Of a DNA stretch of 64,000 nucleotides, positions 51,769 to 60,699 are shown piece after piece (within the stretch, counting starts at the first letter, position 1; each line of letters begins with the position of its first letter). The stretch spans positions 626,382-690,381 of the forward strand of contig JAJEAN010000007.1 in NCBI GenBank assembly GCA_022822725.1. The letters run 5' to 3'. Made by a program: the position numbers and the translations under genes. A model generated the notes under the pieces. It was not told where the DNA came from, ran no database searches, and saw nothing but the letters and a program-made list of their open reading frames with translations. This DNA comes from Candidatus Latescibacterota bacterium (lineage in GTDB: Bacteria > JAAXHH01).

Positions 51769-52950
51769 ATGAGCCAGCGGTTGTCATCTCAGGAGCTGCT
51801 CGCCCAGGTCAAGGGCGAAGTGAAAGAGATGTCCATGGAAGAACTCAAGTATAAGCTCGACCGGAACGACGACCTTGTCCTGATCGACGTGCGCGAGCAG
51901 GACGAAGTCGACCAGGGCGTGATCGTCGGGGCGACCCATATCCCGAGGGGCTTTCTCGAACTCAGGATCGAAAGCACCGAGAGCGACCGGAACCGGGAAA
52001 TCGTGCTGTACTGCGCGGGCGGCAACCGCTCGGCGCTGGCGGCGCAGTCGCTGGAAGCCATGGGCTACACCAACGTCATCTCCATGCGGGAAGGCTACAC
52101 GGGCTGGAGCGCGGCCGGCTTTCCGACGGTCCAGGAGCGCGGATTGAGCAAGGAAGAACGCCTTCGGTATTCCCGGCATCTGATCGTGCCCGAGATCGGA
52201 GAGAAGGGCCAGGTAAAGATCCTCGATTCGAAGGTGTTGCTGGTGGGCTCGGGCGGACTCGGTTCGCCGTCGGCCTACTATCTCGCGGCCGCCGGAGTGG
52301 GCACCATCGGGCTCGTCGACTTCGACGTGGTGGACGTGACGAACCTTCAGCGGCAGATCATCCACGGCACGTCCGACATCGGCCGTCCAAAGGTGGTGTC
52401 CGCCCAGGAGACGATCAACGACCTGAACCCCGACTGCAACGTGATCCTGCATGAAACCCGGCTCATGGCCGAGAACATCATGGACATCATCAAGGATTAC
52501 GACATCGTCGTCGACGGCTGCGACAATTTTCCCACGCGGTACCTGGTGAACGACGCTTGCGTGCTGGCCGGCAAGCCGAACGTGCACGGCAGCATCTACC
52601 AGTTCGACGGATACGCCACGGTGTTTCATCCGGACAAAGGACCGTGTTACCGCTGTCTCTATCCCGAACCGCCGCCACCCGGCGCCGTACCCAGTTGCGA
52701 CGAGGCGGGCGTACTCGGCGTCCTTCCCGGGACGGTGGGACTCATTCAGGCCACCGAGACCCTCAAGCTCATACTCGACGTGGGCGATCCGCTCATCGGC
52801 AGGATCTTGATGTATGACGCGCTGGACATGACCTTCCAGACCTTCAACGTCCAGAAGGACCCGTCCTGTCCCCTGTGCGGCACAAATCCCACGATAACCG
52901 AGTTAATCGACTACGAAGCCTTCTGCGGCTTTGCGCCGGCCGCCGGTTGA
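51769..52950 (+). CDS. moeB: Rhodanese-MoeB/ThiF fusion (sulfur-carrier adenylyltransferase)
   Basis: A 393-residue two-domain protein. Residues about 20-122 are a rhodanese domain (LVLIDVREQDEVDQG; active Cys82 in LYCAGGNRSAL). Residues about 125-393 are the E1-like adenylyltransferase: LLVGSGGLGSPSAYYLAAAG for ATP, DFDVVDVTNLQRQIIH, and zinc cysteines CYRC and CPLC. It would activate the C-terminus of MoaD or a similar sulfur carrier and deliver sulfur. Domain order is rhodanese first, the reverse of eukaryotic MOCS3. It is coupled to moaA by a 12-base gap containing an AGGAGA site. Confidence 0.94.
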   Translation: MSQRLSSQELLAQVKGEVKEMSMEELKYKLDRNDDLVLIDVREQDEVDQGVIVGATHIPRGFLELRIESTESDRNREIVLYCAGGNRSALAAQSLEAMGYTNVISMREGYTGWSAAGFPTVQERGLSKEERLRYSRHLIVPEIGEKGQVKILDSKVLLVGSGGLGSPSAYYLAAAGVGTIGLVDFDVVDVTNLQRQIIHGTSDIGRPKVVSAQETINDLNPDCNVILHETRLMAENIMDIIKDYDIVVDGCDNFPTRYLVNDACVLAGKPNVHGSIYQFDGYATVFHPDKGPCYRCLYPEPPPPGAVPSCDEAGVLGVLPGTVGLIQATETLKLILDVGDPLIGRILMYDALDMTFQTFNVQKDPSCPLCGTNPTITELIDYEAFCGFAPAAG

Positions 52951-53069
52951 CGGCGGATCGGAGCGTTGCTACCCGGCTGAGCGTAAGCCCGGACCCGTGA
53001 AGGGACTTTCAAGCGGGCGGCCGCGCGGCAAGGGGATTTTCATGTTCATCGACGACTGATCCCATTTTG

Positions 53070-53100
53070 TCCGTTAACCCAGTAATCCGTTAACCCATAA
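53070..53100. repeat. 16-bp duplication in the leader of the hydroxyacid dehydrogenase gene
   Basis: TCCGTTAACCCAGTAA (53070-53085) is followed by TCCGTTAACCCATAA (53086-53100), then AAGGA and the ATG at 53113. Confidence 0.88.
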
Positions 53101-53112
53101 GGAATCCTCACC

Positions 53113-54003
53113 ATGGCGGAAAGAATCGGTTTCATCGGCCTCGGCATCATGGGCGAGCCGATGTGTCGCAACCTCATGAAGGCGGGTTATGCCTGCACCG
53201 TGCATACCCGGACCAAATCGCGGGCCGGAAAGCTGCTGTCGGAAGGCGCGGTCTGGGCCGGCAGCCCGAAAGAAACGGCAGGCAAGTCGGACGTGATCAT
53301 CACGATCGTGACCGACACGCCGGACGTGGAGAAGGTGATCCTGGGTGAAGGCGGGATCGTCGAGGGCATCAGTCCGGGTTCGGTGGTCATCGACATGAGC
53401 ACCATCTCCCCCTCGGCCACGCAGAACATGGCCGCCGCGCTCAAGGACAAAGGCGCAGATATGCTTGACGCGCCGGTCAGCGGCGGCGACACCGGGGCGA
53501 TCGCGGGTACCCTTTCCATCATGGTGGGCGGCCGGCAGGAGGTGTTCGACCGCTGCCTGCCGGTCTTCGAAGCCATGGGCAAGAGCATCAACCTGATCGG
53601 CGATCACGGCGCGGGACAGATGACCAAGTTGTGCAACCAGGTGGCGGTCAGCGTAACAAACCTTGCCATGGCGGAAGCGCTTATCCTGGCCGCCAAAGCC
53701 GGCCTGAACATGGAGAAGATGCTCGCCGCGATCAGCGGGGGCGCCGCGGGTTCCTGGCAGCTGTCCAACCTGGCGCCGCGCATCGTCAAGCGGGACTTCG
53801 ATCCGGGATTCATGGTGAAACTGCAGCAGAAGGACCTGCGGCTCGTGCTTGGCGCCGCCTCGGAACTCGGACTGGGTTTACCCGGCACAAGCCTGGCCCA
53901 CCAGTTGTTCAATGCCGTCGAAGCGGCCGGTGAGGGTGACGAAGGTACGCAGGCGCTGGTGAAATCCCTGGAACGCATGAGCGGTGTGGAAGTACGCGGC
54001 TAG
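53113..54003 (+). CDS. Beta-hydroxyacid dehydrogenase (GarR / 3-hydroxyisobutyrate dehydrogenase family)
   Basis: A 296-residue NAD(P)-dependent enzyme. The Rossmann motif is IGFIGLGIMGEPMCRNLMKAG, and the substrate motif is LDAPVSGGDTGAIAGTLSIM. The catalytic Lys is in GAGQMTKLCNQVAVSVTN, and KDLRLVLGAASELG is typical. The Arg in VHTRTKSRA suggests NADPH. Likely substrates are tartronate semialdehyde or related C3-C4 hydroxyacids. A cytochrome c gene and ilvD follow on the same strand but with 99- and 70-base gaps. Confidence 0.93.
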   Translation: MAERIGFIGLGIMGEPMCRNLMKAGYACTVHTRTKSRAGKLLSEGAVWAGSPKETAGKSDVIITIVTDTPDVEKVILGEGGIVEGISPGSVVIDMSTISPSATQNMAAALKDKGADMLDAPVSGGDTGAIAGTLSIMVGGRQEVFDRCLPVFEAMGKSINLIGDHGAGQMTKLCNQVAVSVTNLAMAEALILAAKAGLNMEKMLAAISGGAAGSWQLSNLAPRIVKRDFDPGFMVKLQQKDLRLVLGAASELGLGLPGTSLAHQLFNAVEAAGEGDEGTQALVKSLERMSGVEVRG

Positions 54004-54102
54004 ACCGGGACGATGCGCGCGGTTCTACGGCGTGGTTGTATGCGGCAAGGCTGCCAGGTAGCGTGCGGTTCGACAGGTAACCGGGTACCTTGAAGGAGAT
54101 CG

Positions 54103-54576
54103 ATGCGTTTTAGCCTGCTGGTGACCTTCTTCGGCATCGGCGCGGTCCTGATGGCGGTCGCCGTGGTCTTCATGTACGGGACGGATGGATCGGGCGAACC
54201 CCGGACACCGGCCGAACACGGCCGAAGGCTGTTTCGCCTCCAGGGCTGCGCTTCCTGCCACGCCATCGGCGGGGGGATCTCCCGGGGACCCGACTTGGCC
54301 GGGCTGATACCCCGGCTTTCCGCTCGCTTGACCGACACGGCCTACCGAAGTCACCTGGATTCGCTTCGGGTGGCCAGACCGGATGCGCACGCCTTTTTCG
54401 CGCCGAGGTACGAGCGGGTACTGGGCACGCAGGGCGAAGAGCGGATCAAGGTCTGGTTCGCGGAGCATCTTCGGAATCCCCGGTTCGATCACTTCACGGG
54501 ACTGATGCCCGACTACGATCATTTGACGGAAGAACAGGTGGATCGGCTGACGGCCTTCATACTTACGCTCAAGTAG
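54103..54576 (+). CDS. Membrane-anchored class I cytochrome c
   Basis: A 157-residue monoheme cytochrome. It has an N-terminal hydrophobic anchor ([21 protein letters not shown]), the heme motif [11 protein letters not shown] near residue 47, and a likely distal Met in [18 protein letters not shown], followed by the usual C-terminal helix (TAFILTLK). It transfers electrons at the outer face of the inner membrane. Its gene neighbours give no clear partner. AAGGAG lies 7 bases before the ATG. Confidence 0.9.
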   Translation: MRFSLLVTFFGIGAVLMAVAVVFMYGTDGSGEPRTPAEHGRRLFRLQGCASCHAIGGGISRGPDLAGLIPRLSARLTDTAYRSHLDSLRVARPDAHAFFAPRYERVLGTQGEERIKVWFAEHLRNPRFDHFTGLMPDYDHLTEEQVDRLTAFILTLK

Positions 54577-54646
54577 TAACCGGCCGAGACGGACCGATGC
54601 CCAAGACGGACGGTATAAATCATCACTCGCGGAACGGAGACCGAAC

Positions 54647-56323
54647 ATGACAGACGATGGAAAAAGACACAGCAGGACGATCACCGACGGACCCTCCCGG
54701 GCCCCGGCCCGGGCCATGCTCAAGGCTTCGGGGTTCACCGACGCGGACCTGTCCCGGCCGATCATCGGGATCGCCAACACCTGGATCGAAATCGGCCCGT
54801 GCACTTACCACCTGCGCGACCTGGCCGAATACGTGAAGGAGGGCGTGCGGGAGGCCGGCGGCACGCCCATGGAGTTCAACACCGTCTCCATCTCCGACGG
54901 GATCACCATGGGCAGTCAGGGCATGAAGGCCTCGCTGGTAAGCCGCGAGGTGATCGCCGATTCCATCGAGCTGGTCACGATCGGGAACATGTTCGACGGG
55001 CTCATCGCCCTGTCCGGCTGCGACAAGACGATACCGGGCACCGTCATGGCCCTCGGACGGGTGAACGTGCCGTCCCTGATGCTCTACGGCGGCTCGATCA
55101 TGCCCGGCAGCTTTCAGCAGCACGACGTCACCATCCAGGACGTCTTCGAGGCGGTCGGCGCCCACGCCTCGGGCAAGATGACCGACCTGGAACTCAAGGA
55201 CATGGAAGATCACGCCTGTCCGGGCGCCGGCGCCTGCGGCGGCCAGTTCACGGCCAACACCATGGCCATCGCCTTCGAGATGCTGGGGATCTCGCCCATC
55301 GGCAGCGCAAGCGTTCCCGCCACCCACCCGGACAAGCCGGAGGTGGGCCGTGAGTGCGGACGCCAGGTCATGGAACTGGTGCGCAGGAACCTCTGCCCGC
55401 GGGACATCATGACCCGGGAGGCCTTTGAAAACGCCATCGCCGCCGTGCTCACCACCGGCGGATCGACCAATAGCGTGCTGCACCTGCTGGCCGTCGCCCA
55501 GGAGTCGGGCGTGGACCTTCAGATCGAGGATTTCGACCGGATCAGCGAGAAGACGCCGCTGCTCGCCGACCTGAAACCGGGCGGCCGTTTCGTCGCCAAT
55601 GACCTGTTCGCGGCGGGCGGCAACCGGCTCGTGGCCAAGCGCATGCTGGAGGGCGGCATGCTGCACGAGAATGCGATCACCGTATCGGGCCGGACCATCG
55701 CGGAAGAAGCCGCCGACGCGTCCGAGACGCCGGGCCAGGTGGTCGTTCGGGATCTCGGGGATCCGCTCAAATCCACCGGCGGTTACGTGATCCTCAAGGG
55801 GAACCTGGCTCCCGAAGGCTGCGTTTTGAAGGTCGCGGGCCACGAGAAGACCCATCACCGCGGACTGGCGCGGGTCTTCGACTGCGAGGAAGACGCCATG
55901 GCGGAGGTGATGAACGGGGGGATCCGGCCCAATGACGTGGTGGTCATCCGCTACGAGGGACCGAAGGGCGGACCGGGCATGCGGGAAATGCTGGCCGTCA
56001 CGGGCGCCCTCGTCGGCCGGGGCCTGGGAGAATCGGTTGCCCTGATGACCGATGGCCGTTTTTCCGGCGCAACCCACGGATTCATGGTCGGGCACGTGGC
56101 GCCCGAAGCCGCGGTGCGCGGCCCCATCGCCGCGCTGCGAGACGGCGATATCGTAGTATTCGACGTGGCGTCCCGGCGCCTGGACGTGGAGCTGTCCGAC
56201 GAGGCCATCGATGAACGGCTGGCCGACTGGTCCGAGCGGGCCTCCCTTTTCGGAGACGGCGTCATGACCAAGTACGCCCGGCTCGTCTCATCGGCGGCCA
56301 GGGGTGCGGTCACCAGAGCCTGA
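54647..56323 (+). CDS. ilvD: Dihydroxy-acid dehydratase
   Basis: A 558-residue Fe-S enzyme of branched-chain amino acid synthesis that converts dihydroxyisovalerate and dihydroxymethylvalerate to the 2-keto acids. Family motifs: [36 protein letters not shown] (cluster Cys), [17 protein letters not shown] (cluster Cys), [12 protein letters not shown] and [22 protein letters not shown]. The length is normal. It stands apart from other ilv genes; none is in the window. Confidence 0.97.
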   Translation: MTDDGKRHSRTITDGPSRAPARAMLKASGFTDADLSRPIIGIANTWIEIGPCTYHLRDLAEYVKEGVREAGGTPMEFNTVSISDGITMGSQGMKASLVSREVIADSIELVTIGNMFDGLIALSGCDKTIPGTVMALGRVNVPSLMLYGGSIMPGSFQQHDVTIQDVFEAVGAHASGKMTDLELKDMEDHACPGAGACGGQFTANTMAIAFEMLGISPIGSASVPATHPDKPEVGRECGRQVMELVRRNLCPRDIMTREAFENAIAAVLTTGGSTNSVLHLLAVAQESGVDLQIEDFDRISEKTPLLADLKPGGRFVANDLFAAGGNRLVAKRMLEGGMLHENAITVSGRTIAEEAADASETPGQVVVRDLGDPLKSTGGYVILKGNLAPEGCVLKVAGHEKTHHRGLARVFDCEEDAMAEVMNGGIRPNDVVVIRYEGPKGGPGMREMLAVTGALVGRGLGESVALMTDGRFSGATHGFMVGHVAPEAAVRGPIAALRDGDIVVFDVASRRLDVELSDEAIDERLADWSERASLFGDGVMTKYARLVSSAARGAVTRA

Positions 56324-56394
56324 CCGACGCCAGTTCCGTTCGCCGGCCTGTTGTGTTGGATGCAGCTGCCGACTGAAAGTGTAGCCGGCAAGAA

Positions 56395-56426
56395 CCTGAT
56401 CACCTGATCACAGGATCACAGGATCC
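56395..56426. repeat. 8-bp tandem repeat beginning at the arginase stop codon
   Basis: Four 8-base units, CCTGATCA, CCTGATCA, CAGGATCA and CAGGATCC. The last two include the final codons and stop (56416-56418) of the minus-strand arginase gene; the first two extend into the gap before ilvD. Confidence 0.85.
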
Positions 56427-57324
56427 CGCGGCCGAGTGCGGACAGCAGGAGTTCCACACCCAGTTCGGACGTGGTGTTGCGCGTGTCCATGATCGGGTTC
56501 AGTTCGACCAGGTCCAGTGCGCGTAGCAGTCCGCTGTCGGCCACCGTTTCCATGAGCAGGTGGGCCTCCCGGTAGCTCAGGCCGCCCTTGACCGGCGTGC
56601 CCACGCCCGGCGCGATGCCCGGATCGCACACGTCGAGGTCGAAGGACACGTGCACGCCCGTCGTACCGTCCCCCGCAAGCTCCAGCGCTTTCTGGGCCAC
56701 CCGGGCCATCCCGAGTTGATCCACGTCTTTCATCGTGTATACATGGATGCCGGACTCGAGCACCAGGTTGCGCTCGGCGGGATCGAGATTGCGTACGCCG
56801 ACGAGGACAGTGTTCTCCGCTTCGACGGCCGGTCCGGCCGGACCGAAACCCGACAGTTCGGCAGGTTCGCTTCCCACCAGCGCGGACAGGGCCATCCCGT
56901 GGACATTGCCGCTCGCGCTGATGCCGGGCGTATTCATGTCTCCGTGGGCGTCCACCCACAGCAGGCCGATGCGCTCTCCGTCGTCCCGGGCGCGCGTGGC
57001 CGTGGCCACCACCGAACCGGCGGCAAGACTGTGATCGCCGCCCAGGACGATGGGCACCGCGCCGCCTCTGTGCACGGCAAGTGCCGTATCGTACAGGGCG
57101 AGGCAGACTTCCGCGATGTCTTCTATGTACTTTCGGGAGGGATCGCCCGGACTGCACATTTCACGGATGGGCGCGGACAGATCACCCCGGTCCGTCACCG
57201 TTCTCCCCAGGGCGGAGACCCGTTCGCCCACGCCGGCGATACGCATGGCGGACGGCCCCATGTCGACGCCGCGCCGTCCCGCGCCGAGGTCGAGGGGCAC
57301 TCCGATGATGTGGATCGGATGCAT
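56416..57324 (-). CDS. rocF: Arginase
   Basis: A 302-residue ureohydrolase with all manganese motifs: VPIVLGGDHSLAAGSV (His), LLWVDAHGDMNTP (DAHxD), and VSFDLDVCDPGIAPGVGTP (DxD plus substrate loop). The N-terminal IIGVPLDLGAGRRGVDMGP is typical of RocF arginase rather than agmatinase. It splits arginine into ornithine and urea. It follows the cupin gene by 7 bases. The C-terminal tail is short, ending RGIL at a tandem repeat. Confidence 0.95.
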   Translation of the reverse strand: MHPIHIIGVPLDLGAGRRGVDMGPSAMRIAGVGERVSALGRTVTDRGDLSAPIREMCSPGDPSRKYIEDIAEVCLALYDTALAVHRGGAVPIVLGGDHSLAAGSVVATATRARDDGERIGLLWVDAHGDMNTPGISASGNVHGMALSALVGSEPAELSGFGPAGPAVEAENTVLVGVRNLDPAERNLVLESGIHVYTMKDVDQLGMARVAQKALELAGDGTTGVHVSFDLDVCDPGIAPGVGTPVKGGLSYREAHLLMETVADSGLLRALDLVELNPIMDTRNTTSELGVELLLSALGRGIL

Positions 57325-57331
57325 TGGCGAA

Positions 57332-57760
57332 TCAGTCCCGTACGGGCAGTTCTCCTGCCGGAGCGATGCGGCATCCGGGCAGGGTGCGCAGGAAGGCCTC
57401 GGGTCCGGGCGGACAGTAGATGGCGATGATGCGCATGGGCTCCCAGCCCGTGTTGATCGTTTCGTGGTACATGTCGGCGGGGATGTGGCACATCATGCCG
57501 GGACCGACCTTGCGGCGTATCTCCTTCCCGTCCTCCTCCACCATCTGTTCGCCTTCTCCTGAAATGTAGTAGAGGATTTCCTCCACGCCGGGGTGGTTGT
57601 GCCGTTCGTGCCCCTTGCCGGGTTCGAGCACGACCAGCCCCATGCTGAAGCGTTCCGTCTCGGTCACCCGGGGCTCGCTGAACCACTTGATGTTGCCCCA
57701 GTCGAACATCATGGTTTCCACGTCGTCCGGCTCTACGAATCGAAGGCCCGGTTCAGGCAT
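57332..57760 (-). CDS. Single-domain cupin protein
   Basis: A 142-residue protein, started at the ATG at 57760 with AGGGAG 6 bases upstream. The cupin motif 1 is GKGHERHNHPGVEEILYYISGEGE (metal ligands His, His, Glu), and motif 2 is MCHIPADMYHETINTG (His). It may be a small metal-binding enzyme or a ligand sensor. It sits between a PEP-hydrolase-family gene and arginase on one strand, so it could act on a related small acid, but no substrate is known. The upstream leader has two similar GTGCTGTGT words. Confidence 0.88.
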   Translation of the reverse strand: MPEPGLRFVEPDDVETMMFDWGNIKWFSEPRVTETERFSMGLVVLEPGKGHERHNHPGVEEILYYISGEGEQMVEEDGKEIRRKVGPGMMCHIPADMYHETINTGWEPMRIIAIYCPPGPEAFLRTLPGCRIAPAGELPVRD

Positions 57761-57893
57761 GGTTGTCTCCCTGATCTGTGCTACGTGCTGTGTACTGAGT
57801 GCTGTGTGAGTCAGCACGGCGCGATTCTGTGTAGCGCCGTATTTGTGCTGCGATGGGCGGCCGATTCACTGAATCAGCCGCCTCGCTGGTCTT

Positions 57894-58721
57894 CTATATG
57901 GCCAGTTCCTTGAAGTGACGGACCTGTTCGGTAAGCGCCCGTTCCACGGGAAGACGCTCGATGCTCGACGCACCGAAGAAACCCACCACCCCGGTCGTGT
58001 TGCTCAGCACGTACTCGGCGTCATCGGGTTCGGCGATCGGCCCGCCGTGGCAGAGGACCAGGATGTCCTCCCTCACCCCGACCGCCGCGTCCCGGATGGC
58101 TTGTACCCGCGCTGCGGCCTCCTCGATTGTCATGGCCGTCTGGGCGCCGATCGTACCGCTGGTGGTCAGGCCCATGTGGGGCACGAGCACGTCCGCGCCT
58201 GCCTCGGCCATCTTCACCGATTCTTCCTCGTTGAAGACATAGGGGCAGGTGAGCAACCCGGCCTGGTGGGCCTCGGCGATCATCTCGACTTCCAGGTCGT
58301 ATCCCATGTTCGTTTCTTCCAGGTTCTGGCGGAACTGGCCGTCGATGAGTCCGACCGTGGGAAAGTTCTGCACGCCCGAGAAGCCCTGGTCCTTGAGTTG
58401 TCTTACAAAGACGCTCATGATGCGGAAGGGATCCGTGCCGCATACGCCCGCCAGCACGGGGGTGTCCTCCACGATGGTCAGGACCTCCTGTCCCATCTCT
58501 ACCACCACCTGGTTGGCGTCGCCGTAGGGCATCATGCCCGATAGCGAACCGCGCCCGCCCATGCGGTACCGGCCGGAGTTGTAGATGATGATGATGTCGG
58601 CGCCTCCTGCTTCCGCGCACTTGGCGGAAAGCCCCGTACCGGCGCCGGTGCCGACGATGGGTCTGCCTTCAGATACCTGCGCCCGAAACCGCCGCAGGCA
58701 TTCGTCATAGGGTATGGCCAT
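57894..58721 (-). CDS. Phosphoenolpyruvate hydrolase-family TIM-barrel protein
   Basis: A 275-residue protein matching the PEP hydrolase-like/TIM-barrel signal-protein family: [67 protein letters not shown] and [37 protein letters not shown] closes the barrel. Relatives hydrolyse C-C bonds of acylated PEP-type acids or occur as domains of regulators; the true substrate is unknown. A strong promoter lies about 110 bases upstream. The cupin and arginase genes follow on the same strand. Confidence 0.9.
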   Translation of the reverse strand: MAIPYDECLRRFRAQVSEGRPIVGTGAGTGLSAKCAEAGGADIIIIYNSGRYRMGGRGSLSGMMPYGDANQVVVEMGQEVLTIVEDTPVLAGVCGTDPFRIMSVFVRQLKDQGFSGVQNFPTVGLIDGQFRQNLEETNMGYDLEVEMIAEAHQAGLLTCPYVFNEEESVKMAEAGADVLVPHMGLTTSGTIGAQTAMTIEEAAARVQAIRDAAVGVREDILVLCHGGPIAEPDDAEYVLSNTTGVVGFFGASSIERLPVERALTEQVRHFKELAI

Positions 58722-58828
58722 GTTTTACTCCGAAGCTGGGACCAGGTGATGCGTGATGAGATTTGCGCAAAGCGAGGTCTGATTTTATGATTCTGACTTG
58801 GAGACTACCGGCCCCGCCGTATGATTCG

Positions 58829-58857
58829 AGTATAGGAATCTGCGGAACCAGCGTCAA
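58829..58857 (-). promoter_or_regulatory. Promoter for the PEP-hydrolase/cupin/arginase genes
   Basis: Minus-strand TTGACG (58852-58857), 17-base spacer, TATACT (58829-58834). It leaves a leader of about 100 bases. The rest of 58722-58988 shows no gene. Confidence 0.7.
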
Positions 58858-58988
58858 CGAAATTGGCGCGCGACAATGGCGTGCATGAACCAGCGATCGG
58901 TAATCTGATTGAGCCGGCCCTGGCCACGCCGTATTTTAGCGAATGGAAGCCATCTTTTCCTATACGTATCGACGTCATTCAAGAGGGG

Positions 58989-59837
58989 ATGTCTGTGAAA
59001 CTGTCATTGTCGCAGCTCGAAGCATATCACCGGGACGGATATGTCATCGTCGATTGCCCCTTTCCGCAGACCTATATCCTGCACTGCCAGAATGCCGTGG
59101 AAAAAGTCGCCATTGATCCTGCGTTGATTACCGCGGACACGCGGAGGAATCACTTTCGGCTGACGCCACAGATACCCGGCTCGTACTGGAGTTCGCTCGA
59201 CCATTCCCTACCGTTCCTGAAGATCATGCTCCATCCGGAAATCCTCGAATTGGCCAGGCAACTGGCCGGCGACGACGATGTCTATCTCCGCAACGGCGGT
59301 ATCAACGAACTGGCGCCAGGCAAATCGTTCTGGTGGCATCGCGACAGTGAAATGGTCTATACCGAGTTCATGCACTACTTCTCGGGGGCTTCGGTGGAGC
59401 ACGGTTGCCTGCGGGTCATTCCCGGTAGTCACATCGGGTCTGCCGTCCCGCTCAAGGAGGAAGCGGAACGGAGACGGCGCGCACAGGGATATCCCGAGGA
59501 ATACTGGGTCGATGGCCTGGCGGACGTAGTTCTGCCCGGAGAAATACCGCTGGAAGTCCGACCGGACCAGCTCATCGTCCGCGATTCACGGATCTTTCAC
59601 GCGACCGGTCTCAATGCCTCGCAGGAAGGTCGATTGATGAGCCACTGGCTCTTTCGCGCCGGGTCGTCCGACGACCACCGGTTTCGTTTCGAGGAAGTGC
59701 TGACCGATGATCTGATCGAGGCGCTTTCACCTGAACAGCGGGATGCGCTGTGGCTGGGGAGGGCGTTCGAGATTGCCGAAGCGTACAAGGAAGAACGGGA
59801 ACGGGAGAAAGGGAAGGTGATGTGGGGAGTGGTGTAG
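58989..59837 (+). CDS. Phytanoyl-CoA dioxygenase family oxygenase (second copy)
   Basis: A protein of about 282 residues. GAGGGG directly abuts the ATG at 58989, so the GTG at 58995, six bases after it, may be the real start. It begins LSLSQLEAYHRDGYVIVDCP. The HxD is in SFWWHRDSEMVYTEF, then GCLRVIPGSHIGSAVP, and the distal His is in RDSRIFHATGLNASQEGRLM, whose Arg would bind 2-oxoglutarate. It is clearly a different subfamily from the copy at 15236-16048, with a long charged C-terminus. It is a lone plus-strand gene between opposing units; the substrate is unknown. Confidence 0.9.
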   Translation: MSVKLSLSQLEAYHRDGYVIVDCPFPQTYILHCQNAVEKVAIDPALITADTRRNHFRLTPQIPGSYWSSLDHSLPFLKIMLHPEILELARQLAGDDDVYLRNGGINELAPGKSFWWHRDSEMVYTEFMHYFSGASVEHGCLRVIPGSHIGSAVPLKEEAERRRRAQGYPEEYWVDGLADVVLPGEIPLEVRPDQLIVRDSRIFHATGLNASQEGRLMSHWLFRAGSSDDHRFRFEEVLTDDLIEALSPEQRDALWLGRAFEIAEAYKEEREREKGKVMWGVV

Positions 59838-59850
59838 GACGCTTGTCAGC

Positions 59851-60699
59851 TCACAACGCATATCGCAACGACAGCAGGAGTCCGTGACCGGACAGCTTCG
59901 CTCTCGTTTCGGCTAGTTCTAATTCCAGCGGGTCCCGGCGGCCGTCACGCCAGATCACGCGTCCGGTGTCTACGCCCGTCGTGACGAATCCCCAATACGT
60001 ATAGCGCCAGCCGACATCAAGCGTCATATTGGCCCACAGGGTCGTCGCGAAACCGGCCGTCATCATCACGGCGAAATCAGCGCGGCGTCCACTCGGTACG
60101 ATGGTGTTCGTATTCGGGAATGTCATGTGCGTTTCGTCGATGTCGACGACGTTGAGGCCGCCACCGCTGCCCAGGAAAGGCCTGAAGGGACCGAAGCCGG
60201 GCAGGTCCAGGTAGGCAGCCAGCATGCCGGATACGGAGGAAAGCTCCGCCGTGACTTCCTGGTCTCCCGTGGTCTGCACGAAATTGGCGTTGCCCTGGTA
60301 GGTAAAGCCCGGACGGTATTGAAGGAGGGCTTCAAAGCGGAGCAGGGGTGTCGCGGCGTACCCGATCCCGAGTTCGCCGCCGGTCAACGTTCCGAAATCT
60401 CCCGTCGATCCCAGGGGCGAACCGTCAATACCCTTGCCGCAGCCGTAGAGGGCGGCCGGCGAGACGCTCAGGCAGTCGTCGTCCCCGAACCGGGTGTTAG
60501 AGGACAGATCCAGGTTCACCCCGCCCCGAAGGTAAAATCTGTTCCGTTGTTCGGTGAGACCGTTTGTCGGCCGGGCAGTTTCGATCTGGCCTGTCGGATT
60601 TCCCCCTGAACCAGAGACCGCAGTCGCCTGCGCGCCCGCCTGCTTGACATTTACAGTGGCCATGACTAGAGCCAGGGTAATGGCCGTTCTAATCCCCAT
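59851..60699 (-). CDS. Outer-membrane beta-barrel protein (OmpA/OmpW-like)
   Basis: A 282-residue precursor if started at the ATG at 60699, which gives a clean signal peptide (MGIRTAITLALVMATV then AGAQ). The body alternates hydrophobic and polar residues: RFYLRGGVNLDLSSNTRFG, GGELGIGYAATPLLRFEALLQYRP, LAAYLDLPGFGPFRPFLGSGGGL and a final LSGHGLLLSLRYAL, whose aromatic-containing last strand is usual for barrels. It looks like an 8-stranded porin-like surface protein. No ribosome binding site precedes 60699, and the frame is open upstream through an antitoxin-like segment beginning at 60900, which does have one. Confidence 0.8.
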   Translation of the reverse strand: MGIRTAITLALVMATVNVKQAGAQATAVSGSGGNPTGQIETARPTNGLTEQRNRFYLRGGVNLDLSSNTRFGDDDCLSVSPAALYGCGKGIDGSPLGSTGDFGTLTGGELGIGYAATPLLRFEALLQYRPGFTYQGNANFVQTTGDQEVTAELSSVSGMLAAYLDLPGFGPFRPFLGSGGGLNVVDIDETHMTFPNTNTIVPSGRRADFAVMMTAGFATTLWANMTLDVGWRYTYWGFVTTGVDTGRVIWRDGRRDPLELELAETRAKLSGHGLLLSLRYAL

